Assembly: GCA_012295275.1 (NCBI GenBank)
Contig: CM022669.1
Coordinates: forward strand, 14,515,172 to 14,565,171
Direction of reading: 5' to 3'
From: Chrysomallon squamiferum
Lineage: Eukaryota; Mollusca; Gastropoda; Neomphalida; Peltospiridae
Length of the DNA: 50,000 nt
Positions 45,150 to 50,000 of the stretch are shown one piece after another. A model generated the notes under the pieces. It did no database searches. It worked only from the letters and a program-made list of their open reading frames with translations, and had not been told where the DNA came from. The position numbers and the translations under genes are program-made. The first letter of the stretch is position 1. Each line of letters opens with the position of its first letter.

Positions 45150-46766
45150 TAGAATAATAAAAGCGACATTCCGATTTCTTCAGGTTTTAAAATACCGCCA
45201 GTTTTATCAGCAAGACCACACATATTTTTAATTAATGAAGTCGCAGTTATCTTTTTCATATACTTTACGCATCTGTCATGCATACTTAGTCACAGCTAAG
45301 AAGGATTACCTGCTTAAACAATACTAATTATTTTTTTGCGGATGATCTCCGTATATTATTATTATTATTGGCGGTCTACTTAGCAGTGGTTTAAAACTGG
45401 AGATTTGAAACAAAACGCGAATATTTGAGGAGGTGTAAATATTACAGTTTAGTAGTTTAGTGGGTTAATTAGAAAAGATTCTATGTGCCAGATTTATTTT
45501 TAAACTGAAGATTTTAGAAAAATGTAGCTTTTAATTATATCTAACGTGATCATGTTGGTTACGGTTTAGAAGAATAGTTTTAACTGCAGAATCAAACAAG
45601 ATTAAGTAGAGTTTGATTTGTTAATAGAATTAGTCCTTTTTGTTTACTCATATGGCCTATTTCCCGATCAAGACAACTTCTTTATTAAAGACCACGATAT
45701 TTAAGATGCTTATAAATGGTTATTCTCTGGTAACTGAAAAAGAGTGGCCAATTGTATTAACCATTGGTTTCCTCTGTCATAATCCGTATGACTTTAACAA
45801 AACGACTGGGTTAAAAATGTACTGACTGAAAGTTACTTCATTCCTTCACCATTCAAAAATTGAATATGTTCACGAAATCTTGAACTCCACATTTGGAATC
45901 ATTGATCCACTGGATTAAAATCCCTCTTCGGCATCTGATTCACCATATAACGCTTACTTTATGAACAGAACAGTTACCATGCTTCCATAACGATAATATC
46001 TAAGCATTAGGGCTGTATTGTCCCAGGACCTGGCCCCTAGGCTTTTAGAACTTTCGGGCCGCTATGTTCAAATGTGCTTTAACTACTGGAGCTCTAGAAC
46101 TCATTTAACAGTGCCTGCCTCGGCAAAAAAGAAACGAACAAAAAATCTGATAGTCCCCTAGACTTCAGCGTAGTCAGACTACTGAATTATACGGCCCAGC
46201 TAAGCATGCCTGTCGTGGGCAGAACGTCTCAATTCTTCTAAACACCTGTTTTTAAACGTCACATGGCATACACATTTACATTTAAAGAAAGGTGAAATCG
46301 CTTCTGCTTCCAGGTTAGTTTGATATTTTATATTGATTGGTCTGGTCGTTCTTGCCTGACAAGTTTTTGTAGCTGCTGTCTTTTGTCCCACAGCGACCAG
46401 TCGTCAAACGATGTACTTTCGGTACCAGCGTAAACCGGTTTTCCTAGCAGACGACATCCGAACTGTCCGCAATTAGAGGTGGAGAGATGTAGCGTCTATA
46501 ACTACCTCGATTGTTAACCAATCTTCTGACCACAACAGGCTCGTCAGAGGTCCTCGTTAACCATGTCAACAATACCAAACTATTGTTCTTTGTATATTTT
46601 GACAATGGATACCAAGAGATTTCTTTTGCAAACATTAGGAATACGTTAACTTTAAACAACATCACCATTTAGTCTTTGAGACGAGATGTATCGGTCTTAA
46701 GAAAAAAAATATTAGAAGAAGAAACGAAATACCAACAAAAAAAGAACAAAAAAAAACAAAACAAAC

Positions 46767-47054
46767 ATGAATGCTGCGGCGAAACTTGTGAAAAGAGCCT
46801 TGGCCGTGGACCAGAGGATTTGTATCAACGTCGGGGGTGTGGTGTTCGAGACGTTGTCCAGCACCCTGCAGAAATTCCCGGGGACGCGCCTCTCCACCCT
46901 GGCGATCATGCACGAAAAGGACGAGAGCTGGGACGGAGAGAGGAAACAGTTTTTCTTTGACAGACACCCAGGCGTGTTTTCTTTCATCATACATTACTAC
47001 AGAACAGACGAGCTGCATATAGAACACAATATATGTGGAAATATCATCAAAGGG
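46767..47054 (+). CDS. Kv3/Shaw-like K+ channel T1 domain, first coding exon (partial gene)
   Basis: The exon encodes 96 residues from ATG to a phase-0 donor (GGG before GTAAGT). Residues 17-94 match the cytoplasmic T1 (BTB-like) tetramerisation domain of voltage-gated potassium channels: RICINVGGVVFETLSSTLQK, FPGTRLSTL, FFFDRHPGVFSFIIHYYRT and LHIEHNICG. The HPGVF/YYRT block and the H-x5-C element, which contributes to interface zinc binding in Kv2-Kv4, point to the Shaw/Kv3 type. The exon stops where the family continues with a segment ending FW and then CCW; the pore-forming part is not in the window. Codon composition is much GC-richer than the surroundings. It is likely the 5' end of a channel gene that runs off to the right, unless it ends in the short exon near 48579. 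Confidence 0.85.
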
Positions 47055-47510
47055 GTAAGTGTCCATTTGTTTTGTTTTCTTTTGTATGGTTAAATGATTT
47101 TTTTATTGTTAGAGTTAAAATGCATTCTTGAATTATCTTCACAAATGCAAATGAATGAATGAATGAATAAATGAAAAGAACGCGACACATTTTATAGTGT
47201 TATATGTCTAATTTATTATTAGAACTAAAAACTGTTTTAGGTTTATGTCTATAGAGCGATATGCTACTTGAGACTGTTCTTAGAATTTCTACTTATGCAT
47301 GTTTCCATCATAATCTCTCATTTCGTTTCTACGCCTTTATTTGCACGAACCGTTATAATCTTTGTAATGCTTTCGATAATTTTACATATATCCACACTTC
47401 ATTTTTCAACCTGATATGTTGGGTTTTTTTTTGAACTGTATCTGTACAAACCGTTATAAACCTGAGATGGTGCCTATAGTTCTCTACGTAGAGGCCGTTA
47501 ATTCGCTTGA

Positions 47511-47560
47511 GACATGCTTCACAACAGCTTGCTCTGATTAGCACGTTAATTTTTTTGTTT
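47511..47560 (+). repeat. Interspersed repeat copy C
   Basis: GACATGCTT then CAACAGCTTGCTCTGATTAG at 47522-47541, then CACGTTAATTTTTTT. It lies in the intron after the T1 exon and matches copy B outside the 20-base core as well. Confidence 0.88.
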
Positions 47561-47931
47561 TCAAGCTTGAGATTTTTTATTTTTTATTATTATTATTATT
47601 CTTGTTTTTTCTTTTTTTTCTTAATATATATATATATATATATATTTTTTGTTTTGTTTTGAGTTCTGTATTTATTATCTGTTATAATGCTAGGGATGGG
47701 TTTTGGAGTTCTGTATCTCTAAACTATTATAATATCTGGGATGGTTTGTAGCGCTGTATACTATTAGTAGAATTATTGTTTGTATTATTTTTTCTATGAT
47801 TATTATTATTATCGCTGCTGCCGGAACTATTATATTTCTGACACAGCATCTAACGTTTTTCAACAACTTACATTTTACTGTTACTTATCTACCACTATTA
47901 CTATTATTATTGCTACTGCTAACAGTAATAA

Positions 47932-48062
47932 TCATAATAATAATAATAATATCAACATTAGTAATAATAACAATAATAACAACAACAACAATAACAAAAC
48001 AACAACAATAATAAAAGTAGTAGTAATAATAATAATTATAATAATAAACGATATTAGTAGTA

Positions 48063-48149
<87 letters not shown>

Positions 48150-48150
48150 T
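47932..48150. repeat. (AAT)n/(AAC)n trinucleotide tract
   Basis: Long mixed AAT, AAC and TAG trinucleotide region, purest at 48065-48150. Confidence 0.95.
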
Positions 48151-48578
48151 ATTATTGTTATTAATAATATAAAGCTCTATTTAAAAGGATCGAAGGAAAA
48201 GCCAAAGTGTCACTTGTAAATGAAACGTAACGCTTCGTTTATCTCGAGTGAACTCGTTAATTGACGATTAATTAAACAGTGCAAAGACAGCTCAGACATA
48301 TCCATAGAAACCACATAAAGACACAACAGTCGTCATGGTATTTTTTTAAATAAACACAGACACGTATTAATTTTACTTGCAAAAGCCCAATCTTTGCTCA
48401 CCTAATTATCAGTTATTTGTATCCACATTCCGGCCATGTAATAATTAAAGTCAGTTTTGTTTTCTTTACAACTAGGCAATATTTGATTATTATTAATGAC
48501 GTCGTTGTAGTTGTCGTCCAGATGTTGATTATGCTGACGTATATAACAATAGTGTTGTGGTGGGGTTTTGTTTTCCAG

Positions 48579-48653
48579 TTATTTTGGAACGCAAGGGAAA
48601 ATAAATACTTCTACGACGTGAGATCTAAATATGAGAGTTTTCGCTTCGTGTGA
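48579..48653 (+). CDS. Possible short terminal exon after the T1 exon (doubtful)
   Basis: A TTTTCCAG acceptor at 48571-48578 would join in phase 0 to the T1 exon and add 24 residues beginning LFWNARENKYFYDV before a TGA. The FW falls about where family members have a conserved FW, but the remainder has no likeness to known T1 ends. It could be a chance open frame. If real, the product is a 120-residue T1-only protein. Confidence 0.22.
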   Translation, partial: LFWNARENKYFYDVRSKYESFRFV

Positions 48654-50000
48654 AACTGTATTGTCACAACGTCCACGATTCACTTTCATAACTACAGGAA
48701 ATTTTAATATAAATAATAGATGAAATAGCAATATTTATATTATAGTAAAATAAACAATATTAAAGTATTTTTATTCGTGGTAGTAATATATATATATATA
48801 TTTTTAAATTTATTATTATTATTACAGAGCATATAAAATAAAATTATTTTGATTGTTTATCTTTAATTGTTACTATAAAACTAAAAAAACTAAACATATC
48901 TGCTTATTCTGACGGAAGTCTGGTCTACGAAAGATAATATGTTGAATTGTTCTAAAAATGTATTTATGTTTTATGATTTTCTACTGACCAAATGTTACAA
49001 CAGAAAACATGAACAACAACAACAACAACAATGCCAAAAACAACAATTTTTTATTCTCACAAATGTAGAAGATAGTCATAAAAATTTAGGCATGGTAAAA
49101 TCACGGCGTCAGTTCACACCGTTACATTCACGTTAACAGATCTAGCGTTCAGATCTTACATCTTGTGTCCGTTTAGATACTTATTATACTTTTATTTAAG
49201 CTACACGTTTTTCTCATCATCCAATTATCTTATTCGGTGTTATTCCCATCTTTTCGTTCATTTAAAAACATCCAAAGTTACAAATGTAGCAAATACGAAT
49301 ATGCGGCGACATTTTAGATTTTCTGTTTCCCAACAGACATGTACGTATTAGTAATAGAAGTGTTTGTTATTTTTCAAATCAGATTTCATTTGGTCGATGA
49401 AACTATGTTAAAATTACACCAAACTGTTACTGTGTTTGGTTAATCTTTTGTACGTTCATCAATGACAGAATAATGGTTATATAGTCAGTAGATCCATATT
49501 TCAGAAATAAAGGAGAAAGTTAATTCATTGCTGTGGATAAGTATCAATATGAAGTGAATTTTATTATAAATAAGAAAATATATATATAATTCAATCATAT
49601 ATATATAAAATGCAATCATATATATATATATATCTGTATCTGTGTGTGTGTGTGTGTGATAAATATATCTGTATCTGTGTACATATAAGTATGTATTTAT
49701 GTCTGTATGTATGTATTGTGAAACGGCCATATACTTAACAAATCTAAAAAAACAATTCTGCAATAGTCCTGATGTAACAAAACACTTAAAATTTTCTAAA
49801 TTCTACTTGTCTCTGATCAATTATTTACAACCATTTTCTTCTTTTCTGAAACATAAGGAATTAAAAAAAAAAAAAACAGAGAGCGAAAGAACCAGAACAA
49901 AAACACATCAGTGGATTTCAGCTTTTACAAATCGTTCTTCTGTCAACATCGTGAAAGCAACGGCAAACAAACAAACAGAAAAGCCTTTCTCTTTTGTGTT
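48654..50000. other. AT-rich sequence to window end, no gene seen
   Basis: Contains TA runs (48786-48801, 49610-49633), a short GT run at 49641-49658, an ACA run near 49014-49030 and poly-A near 49864. No exon recognised; it is probably intron of the channel gene or intergenic. Confidence 0.6.

Larger units (their letters stand above)
39296..46766. other. 7.5-kb gene-free, repeat-rich interval
   Basis: No credible exon on either strand. It holds the 3' UTR of the preceding gene, poly-A/T runs, ACA/AGC trinucleotides at about 42160-42405, (CT)n at 42719-42836, (CA)n at 44073-44113, CTAT/CTGT tetranucleotides at 44140-44375, (CA)n at 44860-44957, poly-A plus (TA)n at 45103-45151 and one interspersed repeat copy at 44431. 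Open frames of 60-80 codons here lack splice context or family resemblance. Confidence 0.65.

Noticed and set aside
45640-45825. 61-codon frame starting at a TTG/ATG region
   Set aside because: Composition like the surrounding noncoding DNA; no domain or splice context.
46662-47066. 134-codon minus-strand frame
   Set aside because: Antisense shadow of the channel T1 exon, which has clear family motifs on the plus strand.

Overview
The window is animal nuclear DNA: AT-rich, with many short exons bounded by GT/AG splice sites and very long di-, tri- and tetranucleotide microsatellites. The combination of a bilaterian NEDD4 gene, a small secreted PAN/C-type-lectin protein, a mucin-like receptor and a Shaw-like K+ channel T1 exon fits a lophotrochozoan, probably a mollusc. 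The species cannot be fixed from the sequence. Bacterial-style features (operons, ribosome binding sites, CRISPR) are absent.

Layout, all genes on the + strand. (1) 296-1650: the 3' part of a gene for a very basic protein built from about 50 seven-residue units of the HKAKKSx type; its reading frame breaks near 620-675. (2) 4206-19039: a complete NEDD4-family E3 ubiquitin ligase in 24 exons (C2, four WW domains, HECT), about 833 residues, followed by a long AT-rich 3' UTR. (3) 23225-26092: debris of two Tigger/pogo-like DNA transposons, one a decayed coding fragment and one a 324-bp element with both terminal inverted repeats. (4) 26488-28135: a three-exon, 243-residue secreted PAN plus C-type-lectin-like protein. 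(5) 30059-33307: a three-exon, 397-residue mucin-like single-pass membrane protein. (6) 35674-39295: a seven-exon, 281-residue protein with an MGCG acylation-type N-terminus and a C-terminal segment resembling the stalk-flanking region of dynein heavy chains. (7) 46767-47054: the first coding exon of a Kv3/Shaw-like channel (T1 domain), continuing beyond the window or ending in a doubtful short exon at 48579. The 7 kb between genes 6 and 7 holds only repeats as far as I can see.

The genes do not form a pathway; they are independent neighbours. The most unusual items are the small dynein-stalk-like protein with a lipid-anchor signature, the heptad-repeat basic protein, minisatellites that run up to three NEDD4 acceptor sites (one with a one-base phase conflict in the HECT domain), complementary CT/GA tracts flanking one exon, and a short sequence shared by three separate sites (32602, 44440, 47522). 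All splice sites were read by eye; no alignment or search was run.
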